Below are positions 35,881 to 48,921 of a stretch of DNA of 64,000 nucleotides, in pieces (the first letter of the stretch is position 1; each line of letters begins with the position of its first letter). Both the position numbers and the translations under genes were made by a program. The notes beneath the pieces were generated by a model. That model was not told where the DNA came from, did not search any database, and saw nothing but the letters and a program-made list of their open reading frames with translations. This DNA is from Xylocopa sonorina (taxonomy: Eukaryota; Arthropoda; Insecta; Hymenoptera; Apidae): NCBI RefSeq assembly GCF_050948175.1, contig NW_027490174.1:496001-560000 (forward strand), in the 5' to 3' direction.

Positions 35881-38800
35881 ATTAGAACTCTATTGCTTCG
35901 ATACGTAGACACCTGAAAACGCTATTCCCTAGCAAGGAAGTGCTGCATTTACATTCTTTTGACGTATAGACGAGAATACATGACACTTCACAATGAATAT
36001 TATATCTTATCATGAAAAATAGAAATGAGATGCGATATCGCGTTCTAAGAAGCATTACAACCTTATTGCTTCGATAGGTAGACATCCGGAAACGCTATTA
36101 CTTAGCCAGCATGTGTGGCACTTACATTCTTTTGAAGTGTAGACGAGCTATACATGACACTTCGCAATGAAGATTATATCCTATCATGAAACATAGAAAT
36201 GAGATGCGATATCGCCTTTTAAGAAGCATTAGAAATTTATAGCTTCGATACGTAGACATCTGCAAACGCTACTTCCTAGCAAGGAAGTGTCGCATTTACA
36301 TTCTTTTGAAGTGAATACGAGGTTTACATATCACTCCACAATGCAAATTATATCTTATCATGAAACATAGAAATGAGATGCGATATCGCGATATATGAAG
36401 CATTATAACTCTAAACTACGATACTTAGACATTTGCAAACGCTATTTCCTAGCATGGAAGTGTCGCATTTACATTCTTTTGAAGCGAATACGAGGTACAC
36501 ATAACACTTCGCAATGAATATTATATCTTATCATGAAACATAGATATGAGATTCGATATCCCGTTTTCAGAAGCATTAGAACTCTATAGCGTCAATAGCT
36601 AGACATCTGAAAACGCTATTTCCTAGCAAGGAAGTGCCGCATTTACATTCTTTTGAAGTGTAGACGAGAATACATGACACTTCGCAATGAATATTATATC
36701 TTATCATGAGACATAAAAAGGAGATGCGATATCGCGTATTGAGAAGCATTAGAACTCTATTGCTACGATACGTAGACATCTGCAAACGCTACTTCCTAGC
36801 AAGGAAGTGTCGCATTTACATTCTTTTGAAGTGAATACGAGGTATACATATCACTCCACAATGCATATTATATCTCATTATGAAACATAGAAATGAGATG
36901 CAATATCGTGATTTAAGAAGCTTTAAAACTCTATTGCTTCGACACGTAGACATCTGCAAACGCTACTTCCTAGCAAGCAAGTGTCGCATTTACATTCATT
37001 TGAAGTGTATGCGAGGTATAAGTGACACTTCGCAATGAATATTGTATCTTATCATGAAACCTAGAAATGAGGTGCGATATCGCGTTCTAGAAAGAATCAG
37101 AAATCTATTGCTTCGATACGTAGATATCTGGTAACACTATTTCCTAGCAAGGAAGTGTGGCATTTACATTCTTTTGAAGTGTAGATGAGGTACACATAAC
37201 ACTTCGCAATGTATATTATATCTTATCATGAAACATAGAAATGAGATGCGATATCGCGTTTTCAGAAGCATTAGAACTCTATAGCGTCAATAGCTAGACA
37301 TCTAAAAACGCTATTTCCTAGCAAGGAAGTGTAGCATTTACATTCTTTTGATTTGTAGCCGATGCGTACATAACACTTCGCAATATATGTCATATCTTAT
37401 CGCGAAACATAGACATGAGATGGGATATAGCGTCTTAAGAAGAATTAGAACTCCATTGCTTCGGGGCGTAGACATCTGGAATCGCTCTTCCTAGCAAGGA
37501 TGAGAGGCATTTACATTCTCCTGAAGTGTAGACGAGGTATTATATACATAAGTGTAATGTAATACTTCGTAATGAATATTATATTTTATCATGAGACAGA
37601 GATGAGTTTCGGTATTGCGTTTTAAGAAGCATTAGATCTCTATTGCCTCGACGCGTAGACATCTGCAGACGCTATTTCCTAGCATGGAAGTGTCGCATTT
37701 ACATTCTTTTGAAGTGAATTCGTGGTGTACATGACACTTCGCAATGAATATTACATCTTATCACGAAACATAGAAATGAGATGCGATATCGCGATTCAAG
37801 TAGCATAAGAACTCTATTGCAACGATACGTAGACATCTGAATACGCTATTTCCAAGCAAGGAAGTGTCGCATTTACATTCGTTTGGTGCGAATACGAGGC
37901 ATACCTGACATTTCGCCATGAATATTATATCTTATCACGAAACATAGAAATGAAATGCGACATCTTGTTTTAAGAAGCATTAGGATCCCTTTGCAACGAT
38001 AAGTAGACATCTGCAAACGATATTCCCAAGGATGGAAACGTCGCATTTACATTCTTTTGAAGTGAATACGAGGTATACATGACACTTCGCAATGAATATT
38101 ACATCTTATCACAAAATATAGAAATGAGATGCGATATCCTGATTTAAGTAGCATTAGAACTCTATTGCTACGATAGGTAGACATCTGAATACGCTATTTC
38201 CTAGCAAGCAATAGTCGCATTTATATTCTTTTGAAGTGAATACGAGGTATACATGGCGCGTCGCAATAAATATTATATCTTATCACGAAACATATAAATG
38301 AGATGCGATATCGCGATTTAAGTAGCATTAGAACTCTATTGCTTCGATACGGAGACATCTGCAGCCGCTATTTCCTAGTAAGGAAATGTCGCATTTACAT
38401 TCTTTTGAGGTGAATACTAGGTATAAATGACACTTCGCAATGAATATTATATCTTATCGTGAAACAGAGGGATGGGATGCGACATCTCGTTTTAAGAAGC
38501 ACTAGAACTCTATTGCTACGATACGTAGACATCTGCAAACGCTATTTCCTAGCAAGGAATAGTCGCATTTACATTCTTTTGAAGAGAATACGAGGTGTAC
38601 ATGACTCTTCGCAATGAATATTATATCTTATCATGAAACATAGAAGTGAGATGCGATATCGCGTTTTAAGAAGCATTAGAACGCTATTGCTACGATACGT
38701 AGACTTCTGCAAACGCTATTTCCTTGGAAGGAAGTGTCGCATTTACATTCTTTCGAAGTGAATACGAGGAAAACATGACACTTCGCAATGAATATTATAT

Positions 38801-41800
38801 CTTGTCAATAGACATAGAAATGAGATGCGATATCCCGTTTTAAGAAACATAAGAACAATATTGCTACGGTACGTAGATATCTGGAAACGCTATTTCCTAG
38901 CAAGGAAGTGTCGCATTTACATTCTTCTGAAGTGAATAAGAGGCATACATGTCACTTCGCAATGAATATTATATCTTATCACGAAACAAAGAAATGAGAT
39001 GCCATATCGCGATTTGAGTAGCATAAGAACTCTATTGCTACGATACGTAGACATCTGAATACGCTATTTCCTAGCAAGGAAATGTCGCATTTACATTCGT
39101 TTGGAGTGAATATGAGGTATACATGGCGCGTCGCAATCAATATTATATCTTATCATGAAGCATAGAAAGGAGATGCGATATCGCGTTTTGAGAAGCATTA
39201 GAACTCTATTGCCACAATGCGTAGACATCTGCAGACGCCATTTCCCAGGAAGGAAGTGTCGCATTTACATTCGTTTGGAGTGAATAGGAGGTATACATGA
39301 CACTTCGCAATGGATATTATATCTTATCGCGAAACATAGGAATAAAATGCGACATCTCGTTTTAAGAAGCATTAAGACTCTATTGCTACGATACGTAGAC
39401 ATCTGCAGACGCTATTTTCCAGCAAGGAAGTGTCGCATTTACATTCGTTTAGAGTGAATAGGTGGTATACATGACACTCCGCAGTGAATATTACATCTTA
39501 TCACGAAACATATGAATGAAATGCGACATCTCGTTTTAAGAAGCATTAGGACTCTATTGCTACGATACGTAGACATCTGAAAACGCTATTTCCTAGCAAG
39601 GAATAGTCGCATTTACATTCTTTTGAAGAGAATACGAGGTGTACATGACTCTTCGCAATGAATATTATATCTTATCATGAAACATAGAAGTGAGATGCGA
39701 TATCGCGTTTTAAGAAGCATTAGAACGCTATTGCTACGATACGTAGACTTCTGCAAACGCTATTTCCTAGCAAGCAATAGTCGCATTTATATTCTTTTGA
39801 AGTGAATACGAGGTATACATGGCGCGTCGCAATCAATATTATATCTTATCATGAAGCATAGAAAGGAGATGCGATATCGCGTTTTGAGAAGCATTAGAAC
39901 TCTATTGCCTCGATGCGTAGACATCTGCAGACGCAATTTCCCAGCAAGGAAGTGTCGCATTTACATTCGTTTGGAGTGAATAGGAGGTATACATGACACT
40001 TCGCAATGGATATTATATCTTATCACGAAACATAGAAATGAAATGCGACATCTCGTTTTAAGTAGCATTAGAACTCTATTGCAACGATACGTAGACATCT
40101 GAATACGCTATTCCCTAGCAAGGAAATGTCGCATTTACATTCGTTTGGAGTGAATACGAGGTATACATGACGCTTCGCAATCAATATTATTTCTTATCAT
40201 GATGCATAGAAATGAGATGCGATATCGAGTTTTGAGAAGCATTAGAACTCTATTGCTACGATAAGCAGGCATCTGCAAACGCTATTTCCTAGGATGGAAA
40301 CGTCGCATTTACATTCTTTTGAAGTGAGTACGAGGTATATATGACTCTTCGCAATGAATGTTATGTCTTATCATCAAACATAGAAGTGGGTTGCGATATC
40401 GCGTTTTAAGTAGTATTAGAACTCTATTGCTACGATACGTAGAGATTTGCAAACGCTATTACCTAGAAAGGAAGTGTCGCATTTACATTCTTTTGAAGTG
40501 AATACGAGATATACATGACACTTCGCAATGAATAATATATCTTATCATGAAACATAGGAATGAGGTGCTGCATCGCATTTTCAGAAGCATTAGAACTCTA
40601 TTGCTAATATACGTAGACATCTGCAAACTCTATTTCCTAGGAATGGAATGTAGCATTTACATCCTTTTGAAGTGAGTACGAGGTATACATGACACTTCGC
40701 AATGAATATTATATCTTATCATGAAACATAGATATTAGATGCGACATCTCGTTTTAAGAAGCATTAGAACTCTATTGCTACGATACGTAGACATCTGCAA
40801 AGGCTATTTCCTAGCACGGAAGTGTCGCATTTACATTCTTTTGAAGTGAATACGAGGTATACATAACACTCCGCAATGAATATTATGTCTTATCACGAAA
40901 CATAGAAATGACATGCGACATCTCGTTTTAAGAAGCATTAGAACACTATTGCTACGATACGTAGACATCTGCAAACGCTATTTCCTAGCATGGAAGTGTC
41001 GCACTTACATTCATTTGAAGTGAATACGAAGTATACATGACACTTCGCAATGAATATTATATCGTATCATGAAACATAGAAGTGAGATGCGATATCGCGT
41101 TTTAAGAAGCATTAGAACTCTATTGCTACGATACGTAGACATCTGCAAAGTCTATTTCCTAGCACGGAAGTGTCGCATTTACATTCTTTTGAAGTGAATA
41201 CGAGGTATACATAACACTCCATAATGAATATTATACCTTATCATGAAACATTGCAGTGAGATGCGATATCGCGTTTTAAGAAGCATTAGTACTCTATTGC
41301 TGTGATACGTAGAAATCTGCAAACAATATTTCCTAGCAAGGAAGTGTCGCATTTACATTCTTGTGAAGTGAAATCGAGGTATACATGACACTTCGCAATG
41401 AATATTATATCTTATCATGAAACATAGAAGTGTAATGCGATATCGCGTTTTAAGAAGCATTAGAACGCTATTGCTACGATACGTAGACATCTGCAAACGC
41501 TATTTCCTAGCAGGCAATAGTCGCATTTACATTCTTTTGAAGTGAATACGAGGTATACATAACACTCCGCAATGAATATTATGTCTTATCACGAAACATA
41601 GAAATGACATGCGACATCTCGTTTTAAGAAGCATTAGAACACTATTGCTACGATACGTAGACATCTGCAAACGCTATTTCCTAGCATGGAAGTGTCGCAT
41701 TTACATTCATTTGAAGTGAATACGAGGTATACATGACACTTCGCAATGAATATTATATCGTATCATGAAACATAGAAGTGAGATGCGATATCGCGTTTTA

Positions 41801-43817
41801 AGAAGCATTAGAACTCTATTGCTACGATACGTAGACATCTGCAAACGCTATTTCCTAGCATGGAAGTGTCGCATATACATTCTTTTGAAGTGAATACGAG
41901 ATATACATGACACTTCGCAATGAATACTATATCTTATCATGAAACATAGGAATGAGGTGCCGTATCGCGTTTTGAGAAGCATTAGAACTCTATTGCTAAT
42001 ATACGTAGACATCTGCAAACTCTATTTCCTAGCATGGAAATGTCGCACTTACATTCCATTGAAGTGAATACGAGGTATACATAACATTACACAATGAATA
42101 GTATAACTTATTACGAAACATGGAAATGAAATACGACATCTCGTTTTAAGAAGCATTAGTACTCTATTGTTGTGATACGTGGACATCTGCAAACAATATT
42201 TCCTAGCAAGGAAGTGTCGCAGTTACATTCTTCTGTAGTGAAATCGAGGTATACATGACACTTCGCAATGAATATTATATCTTATCATGAAACATAGAAG
42301 TGAGATGCGATATCGCGTTTTAAGAAGCATTAGAACTCTATTGCTACGATACGTAGACATCTGCAAACGCTATTTCCTGGCATGCAAGTGTTGCATTTAC
42401 ATTCTTTTGAGGTGAATACAAGGTATACATAACGCTCCACAATAAATATTATATCGTATCATGAAACATAGAAGTGAGATGCGATATCGCGTTTTAAGAA
42501 GCATTAGAACTCTATTGCTACGATACGTAGACATCTGCAAACGCTATTTCCTAGCATGGAAGTGTCGCATATACATTCTTTTGAAGTGAATACGAGATAT
42601 ACATGACACTTCGCAATGAATACTATATCTTATCATGAAACATAGGAATGAGGTGCCGTATCGCGTTTTGAGAAGCATTAGAACTCTATTGCTAATATAC
42701 GTAGACATCTGCAAACTCTATTTCCTAGCATGGAAATGTCGCACTTACATTCCATTGAAGTGAATACGAGGTATACATAACATTAAACAATGAATAGTAT
42801 ATCTTATTACGAAACATGGAAATGAAATACGACATCTCGTTTCAAGAAGCATTAGTACTCTATTGCTGTGATACGTAGACATCTGCAAATAATATTTCCT
42901 AGCAAAGAAGTGTCGCAGTTACATTCTTCTGTAGTGAAATCGAGGTATACATGACACTTCGCAATGAATATTATATCTTATCATGAAACATAGAAGTGAG
43001 ATGCGATATCGCGTTTTAAGAAGCATTAGAACTCTATTGCTACGATACGTAGACATCTGCAAACGCTATTTCCTGGCATGCAAGTGTTGCATTTACATTC
43101 TTTTGAGGTGAATACAAGGTATACATAACGCTCCACAATAAATATTATATCTTGTCACGAAACATAGAAATGAGGAGCGATTTCCGGTCTTAAGAAGCAT
43201 TAGAGCTCTATTGCATCGGTACGTAAACATCTACAAACGCTATTTCCTAGGAAGGAAGTATCGCGTTTACATTCATTTGAAGTGTAGACGAGATATACAT
43301 AACACTGCACAGTGAATATTATATCTTATCATGAAACATAGAAATGAGATGCGATATCGCGTTTTAAGAAGCATTAGAACTCTATTGCTTCGATACGTAG
43401 ACATCTGGAATCGTAATTTCCTAGGAAGGAAGTACCGCCTTTACATTCCATTGAAGTGAATACGAGGTATACATGACACTTCGCAATGAATATTTTATCT
43501 CATCATGAAGCATGGAAATGAGATGCGATGTCGCGTTTTGAGAAGCATTAGAACTCTATTGCTAATATACGTAGAAATCTGCAAACGCTATATCCTAGCA
43601 AGGAAGTGTCGCATTTACATTCTTTTGATGTGAATACGAGGTATACATGACACTTCGCAATGAATATTATATCTTATCATGAAACATTGAAATGGAACTC
43701 GACATCTCGTTTTAAGATGCATTGGAACTCTATTGCTACGATACGTAGATATCTGGAGACGCTATTTCCTAGCAAGGAAGTGTCGCATTTACATTCTTTT
43801 GAGCTGAATACGAGGTA
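35881..43817 (-). repeat. 174-bp satellite array, reverse block 2 (about 8 kb)
   Basis: About 45 reverse monomers. The first (35881-36170) matches the start of the block at 60847. 'CAAGCAATAGTCGCATTT' variants occur between 38200 and 41520, as in reverse block 1. Higher-order structure is seen near the 3' end. Confidence 0.95.
40860..42960 (-). repeat. four-monomer higher-order repeat, about three copies of 696 bp
   Basis: TATTATGTCTTATCACG occurs at 40881 and 41577. TATCGTATCATGAAAC occurs at 41065, 41761 and 42457. GAGGTGCCGTATCGCG occurs at about 41954 and 42650. All are 696 bp apart (4 x 174). Confidence 0.87.
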
Positions 43818-45357
43818 TCACGTCCGGTGAAACTGTTTTCCGTTGCTCCGGAGGCATTACGACACGAGCCTATTTTTCGGTAGTTCGGTCCGCGGGAACG
43901 CGTTAAGACCGGGTCCGACAATTTCGGCTGACGCGACACTAGCCAAAACACTCACGATAATAAGGGAAAGACCCTACCTTTCGAGGACTTCTCCCTCGAT
44001 TTGTACGTAGAAACGGCGTGGAGGATCGTTCGCTGGGATCGTAGCAGATTTCGTTCTGTTGGCTGCTACGGAAATCTCGATGATGCTGAATGTGGCAGAA
44101 TCGGCGTGATGCGTCGTGGTGTCTAGATCGGAAGCGTCGACGGTCGCTTCGGAAAGCGGCGTCAGGGCTGGTGCGAAGGCAGGTCGCTGGTATACGAGGA
44201 CTCTCGGTACTCCCTCCAAATATTCACGCACAAGTGATCGTATGAAATTCTTCCTACTCGCACGTCGCGTTCTTCGCAAACCGGAAGCACGATTCATTCA
44301 CCAGGTTTTTCTGTACTTTCGACTAAGGTCTGAAGGATAAGCGGCGGTCTCAACGTCACAAAGCCGATTTCTATACTCCTTCATTTTGATGAAGAGCAAC
44401 CCCAGTTGTATGGAAGTACCCGTGGAAGAATTCGTAGTTAAATGTAATGTTAAAAGTAGAACTAGTATTATAAACACTTGATAAAATTAATGGATGTGGA
44501 AATAGTAGACTTGGTAAAAGAACTTGTACTTGGATATAGTAAAAGTAAAAGTAAAATATATTCTAGGTTTAAAGTATACAAGAACTGGAATTATTCTAAG
44601 ACTAAGACTAAGTTAAAATGGAAATAGAAATACGATGCCTGAACCCCACATTGAGGTGGCTAACGATCTAGAACTAGAGGTTTCGACTCCTCGGTAGGAG
44701 ATCTCGAGTCAGAGTGTGTGCTCTGGAGACGCGTCTCTGACCTCCTCGGTTCGCGGGGCGCTACGGTCGCGGACGCTCGTGGTAGGGAGATCGCGGTCCC
44801 GCGAGTGGGGGACTCGCGTCTCGAGGCGGAGAGCGCGCGGTCCAGCGAGTGGGGACCCGCGGCTCGTGGTGGGGCTAGCGGCGCATGCCGCTGGCCGGAC
44901 GCATCTTACTTAGTGTAACTTAGATCTAGGAATTCTTATATATGCGTCATGATATGGTATGTATGTCCTAGCTTAGAAATAATATATAGGTTCTAGCAGA
45001 TCCTGTTCCCGGAATTGGAAAAGACCCCTTTCAGGTGATGGGCTGCGGCTACGTATTCCTGCAGGACGGAATCCTCGGTGCGAGGGAGATAGGGCTGCCC
45101 GTCCTTGGTGCGGGCGAGACAGGTATACTCGGTGGTGCGAGTAAGACAGTAGTGCCCGGTACGAGCAAGACAGCTATACTCGGCGGTGCAAGTGAGGCAG
45201 CTGAACTCGGTGTGAGTGAGCGCGTGCAGGTATGCGCGCGAGAACACTTCCAGTTGCTGGTTCTGCAGGCGAGTTTGGCTGGTTGCATGCGTCCAGGGGT
45301 TGATGCTGGGGGGTGCGATGAGGTTGATGGGTGGCAGGCGGTACGCCTGACGTCACA
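43818..45357 (-). mobile_element. GC-rich LTR-like island E' (inverted copy of E)
   Basis: Reverse complement of 26531-28112 over its full length with scattered substitutions and a deletion of about 50 bp near 44080. It begins TCACGTCCGGTG and ends CGCCTGACGTCACA on the + strand. The breakpoints with the satellite are at the same monomer positions as those of E, so the island and its junctions were copied together in inverted orientation. Confidence 0.6.
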
Positions 45358-48211
45358 AAATACGACACTTTCTTTCTAGGAAATTACGTTCCCAGATATC
45401 TCTGTATCGAAGCTATAGAGTTCTAATTCTCCTTAAAACGCGATATCGCACCTCATCTCTATGTCTCATGATAAGATATAATATTCATTGCGAGGTGTTA
45501 TGTATTCCTCGTATACACTTCAGACGAATGTAAATGCGACTCTTCCTTGATGGGAAATAACTATTGCAGATGCCTACGTATCGGAGCAATAGCGTTCTAA
45601 TGCTTCTTAGAACGCGATTTCGCATCTCTCTTCTATGTTTCATGATAAGATATAATCTTAATTGCGAAGTGTCATGTATACCTCGTATTCACTTCAAAAG
45701 AATGTAAATGCGTCTATTGCCTGCTAGGAAATAGTGTCTGCGGGTGTCTACGTATCGAAACAATAGAGTTCTAATGCTTCTTAAACCGCGATATCGCATC
45801 TCATTTCTATGTTTCGTGATAAGATACAATATTCATTGCGAAGTGTCACGTATACCTCGTATTCCGTTCAAAAGAATGTAAATGCGACAATTCCTTGCTA
45901 GGAAATAGCGTTTGCAGATGTCTACGTATGGTAGCAATAGAGTTCTAATGCTTCTTAAATAGCGATATCGCACCTCATTTCTAGGTTTCGTGATAAGATA
46001 TAATATTCATTGCAAAGTGTCACGTATACCTCGTATTCACTTCAAATCAATGTTAATGCGGCACTTCCATGCTAGGAAATAGCGTTTGTAGATGTGTACG
46101 TATCGAGGCAGTAGAGTTCTAATGCTACTTAAATCGCGATATCGCAATTCATTTCTATGTTTCATGATGAGATATAATATTCATTGCGAAGTGTCATGTA
46201 CACCTCGTACTCACTTCAAAAGAATGTAAATGCGACACTTTCCTGCTAGGAAATAGCGTTTGCAGATGTCTACGTATCGAAACAATAGAGTTCTAATGCT
46301 TCTTAAAACGAGATGTCGCATCTCATTTCTACGTTTTATGATCAGATATAATATTCATTGCGAAGTGTCATGTATACCTCGTATTCACTTCAAATCAATG
46401 TTAATGCGACACTTCCTTGCTAGGAAATAGCGTTTGCAGATCTCTACGTATCGAAGCAATAGGGTTCTAATGCTTCCTAAAACGGGATATCGCATCTCAT
46501 TTCCATGTTTCATGATAAAATATAATATTCATTGCGAAGTGTCGTGTATACCTCGTACTCGCTTCAAAAGAATGTAAATGCGACACTTCCATGCTAGGAA
46601 ATAGCGTTTGCAGATGCCTACATATCGTAACAATAGAATTCTAGTGCTACTTAAATCGCGATATCGCATCTCATTTCTATGTTTCGTGATAAGATGTAAT
46701 ATTCATTGCGAAGTGTCATGTGTACCTCGTATTCACTTCAAAAGAATGTAAATGCGACACTTCCATGCTAGGAAATAGCGTCTGCAGATGTCTACGCGTC
46801 GAGGCAATAGGGTTCTAATGCTTCTTCAAACGCGATATCGCATCTCATTTCTATGTTCCGTGATAAGATGTAATATTCATTGCGAAGTGTCATGTATACC
46901 TCGTATTCACTTCAAAAGAATGTAAATGCGACTATTGCTTGCTAGGAAATAGCGTTTGTAGATGTCTACGTATCGTAGGAATAGAGTTCTAATGCTACAT
47001 AAATCGCGATATCGCATCTCATTTCTATATTTCGTGATAAGATATAATATTCATTGCGATGTGTCATGTATACCTCGTATTCACTTCAAAATATGTAAAT
47101 GCGACGTTTGCATCCTTGGGAATATCGTTTGCAGATGTCTACTTATCGTAGCAAAACGTTCCTAATGCCTCTTAAAACGAGATGTCGCATTTCATTTCTA
47201 TGTTTCGTGATAAGATATAATATTCATTGCGAAATGTCATGTATACCTCGTATTCACTCCAATCGAATGTAAATGCGACACTTCCTTGCTAGGAAATAGC
47301 GTATTCAGATGTCTACGTGTCGTAGCAATAGAGTTCTAATGCTGCTTATGTCGCGATATCGCATCTCATTTCTATGTTTCGTGATAAGATATAATATTCA
47401 TTGCGAAATGTCATGTATACGTCGTATTCACTTCAAAAGAATGTAAATGCGACGTTTCCATCCTAGGAAATAGCGTTTTCAGATGTCTACGTATCGTAGC
47501 AATAGAGTCCTAATGCTTCTTAAAACGAGATGTCGCATTTCATTTCTATGCTTCGTGATAAGATATAATATCCATTGCGAAGTGTCATGGATATCTCCTA
47601 TTCACTCCAAAGGAATGTAAATACCACACTTCCTTGCTGGGAAATGGCGTCTGCAGATGTCTACGCATCGAGGCAACAGAGATCTAATGCTTCTTAAAAC
47701 GCGATATCGCATCTCACTTCTATGTTTCATGATAAGATATAATATTCATTGCGAAGAGTCATGTATACCTCGTATTCACTTCAAAAGAATGTAAATGCGA
47801 CTATTCCTTGCTAGGAAATAGCGTTCGCAGATGCCTACGTATTGTAGCAATAGAATTCTAATGCTTCTTAGATCGCGGTATCGCATCTCATTTCTATGTT
47901 TCGTGATAAGTTATAATATTCATTCCGAAGTGTCATGTATACCTCGAATTCACTTCAAAAGAATGTAAATGCTACACTTCCATCCTAGGAAATAGCGTTT
48001 GCAGATGTCTACGTATCGTAGCAATAGAGTTCTAATGCTTCTCAAAACGCGAAATCGCATCTCATTTCTATGTTTCATGTTAAGGTATAATATTCATTGC
48101 AAAGTGTCATGTATACCTCGCATACACTTCAAATGAATGTAAATGCGACACCTCCTTGCTAGGAAGTAGCGTTTGCAGATGTGTACGTATCGAAGAAATA
48201 GATATCTAATG
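45358..48211 (+). repeat. 174-bp satellite array, forward block 4
   Basis: About 16 forward monomers. The first two mirror 26340-26530. The 'GACTATTGCTTGCTAGG' variant (46931) is the forward form of the CAAGCAATAGTCGC variant of the reverse blocks. It ends at the Ty3/gypsy insertion, in CTAATG. Confidence 0.94.
48208..48211. repeat. target-site duplication, left (AATG)
   Basis: AATG directly before the left LTR, repeated at 53521-53524 after the right LTR. A 4-bp duplication fits Ty3/gypsy integration. Removing the element and one AATG restores the satellite motif TCTAATGCTTC. Confidence 0.85.
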
Positions 48212-48803
48212 TGGAGGGAGAGGGGTGTCGAGTATTAAAATGAACCACAAGTTCCTGCGATAGATTTATTTGATGTTTCGGATTCTCTCCTCCAACTCTA
48301 TATCTGTACCTCGTAACTTGTCGACTGTCGAATGACAAAAATTGAATGTCTGCCCATTTTTACTTTTGCTTTTAAGCATTTTGTTACACCCGTGTGTTCC
48401 GGTGATTGGCCACCGTATATATTCTGGTAAGCCAATCACCTTACCTGTTTGTGGGTGCCGCCCTTCTTGTTGCTTAAGGAGGGCGACACGGACGTTGGCG
48501 GGGGAATTGTTGCTAAATATTTATTTTCAGTAATGTAGCGGGATTTCCCGAGGTTCGCTTACCTGGGGCCTAACGATCATGGCCATATGGGCCGCTGGGC
48601 CCAGGTCCCCGGTAATCCTCGGTTTATGGCGTTATGGACGTGCTATCGAGGACGTTGACTAAAATTTATTTTTCTATTACTTAAAAAATATTAAAAGCTA
48701 TAATGTTTCCTCAAAGGTAGCTTATTTATCCTGCACACCATAAACCGTGCTGGCTATTTCTACAGCGAATATTTCTTTATTGTTACTGCTGCCAGCCGCT
48801 ACA
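48212..48803 (-). repeat. 3' LTR of the Ty3/gypsy element
   Basis: 592 bp; TGTAGCGGC...CCTCCA on the minus strand. An AATAAA signal (TTTATT at 48265-48270 on +) lies near its end and may serve polyadenylation. The plus-strand frame of 63 codons inside it is a shadow. Confidence 0.95.
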
Positions 48804-48818
48804 TCACCCCCCTTTCAG
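48804..48818 (-). promoter_or_regulatory. polypurine tract
   Basis: On the minus strand GAAAGGGGGGTGA abuts the 3' LTR directly. It primes plus-strand DNA synthesis in LTR elements. Confidence 0.85.
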
Positions 48819-48921
48819 TGTAAACGCTATATTTACTATTACTTAGTGGTTGTTGCGCTTATGACTAATCTTAAACTACTATGTACAAATTATAAACTAC
48901 TTATCTATATACATTAAACCA

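Larger units (their letters stand above)
28940..36170 (+). repeat. segmental duplication, copy 1 (island B with flanks)
   Basis: Collinear and nearly identical with 53560-61120: forward satellite, LTR, AT-rich unit, poly-C tail region and the first one to two reverse monomers. The offset is 24617 bp up to about 30120 and 24965 bp after about 30121, because copy 2 holds exactly two additional monomers. Confidence 0.9.

Noticed and set aside
48342..48533. 63-codon frame repeated at 53059-53250
   Set aside because: It lies within the two LTRs, on the strand opposite the element. It starts with a leucine-rich stretch by chance and has no support.
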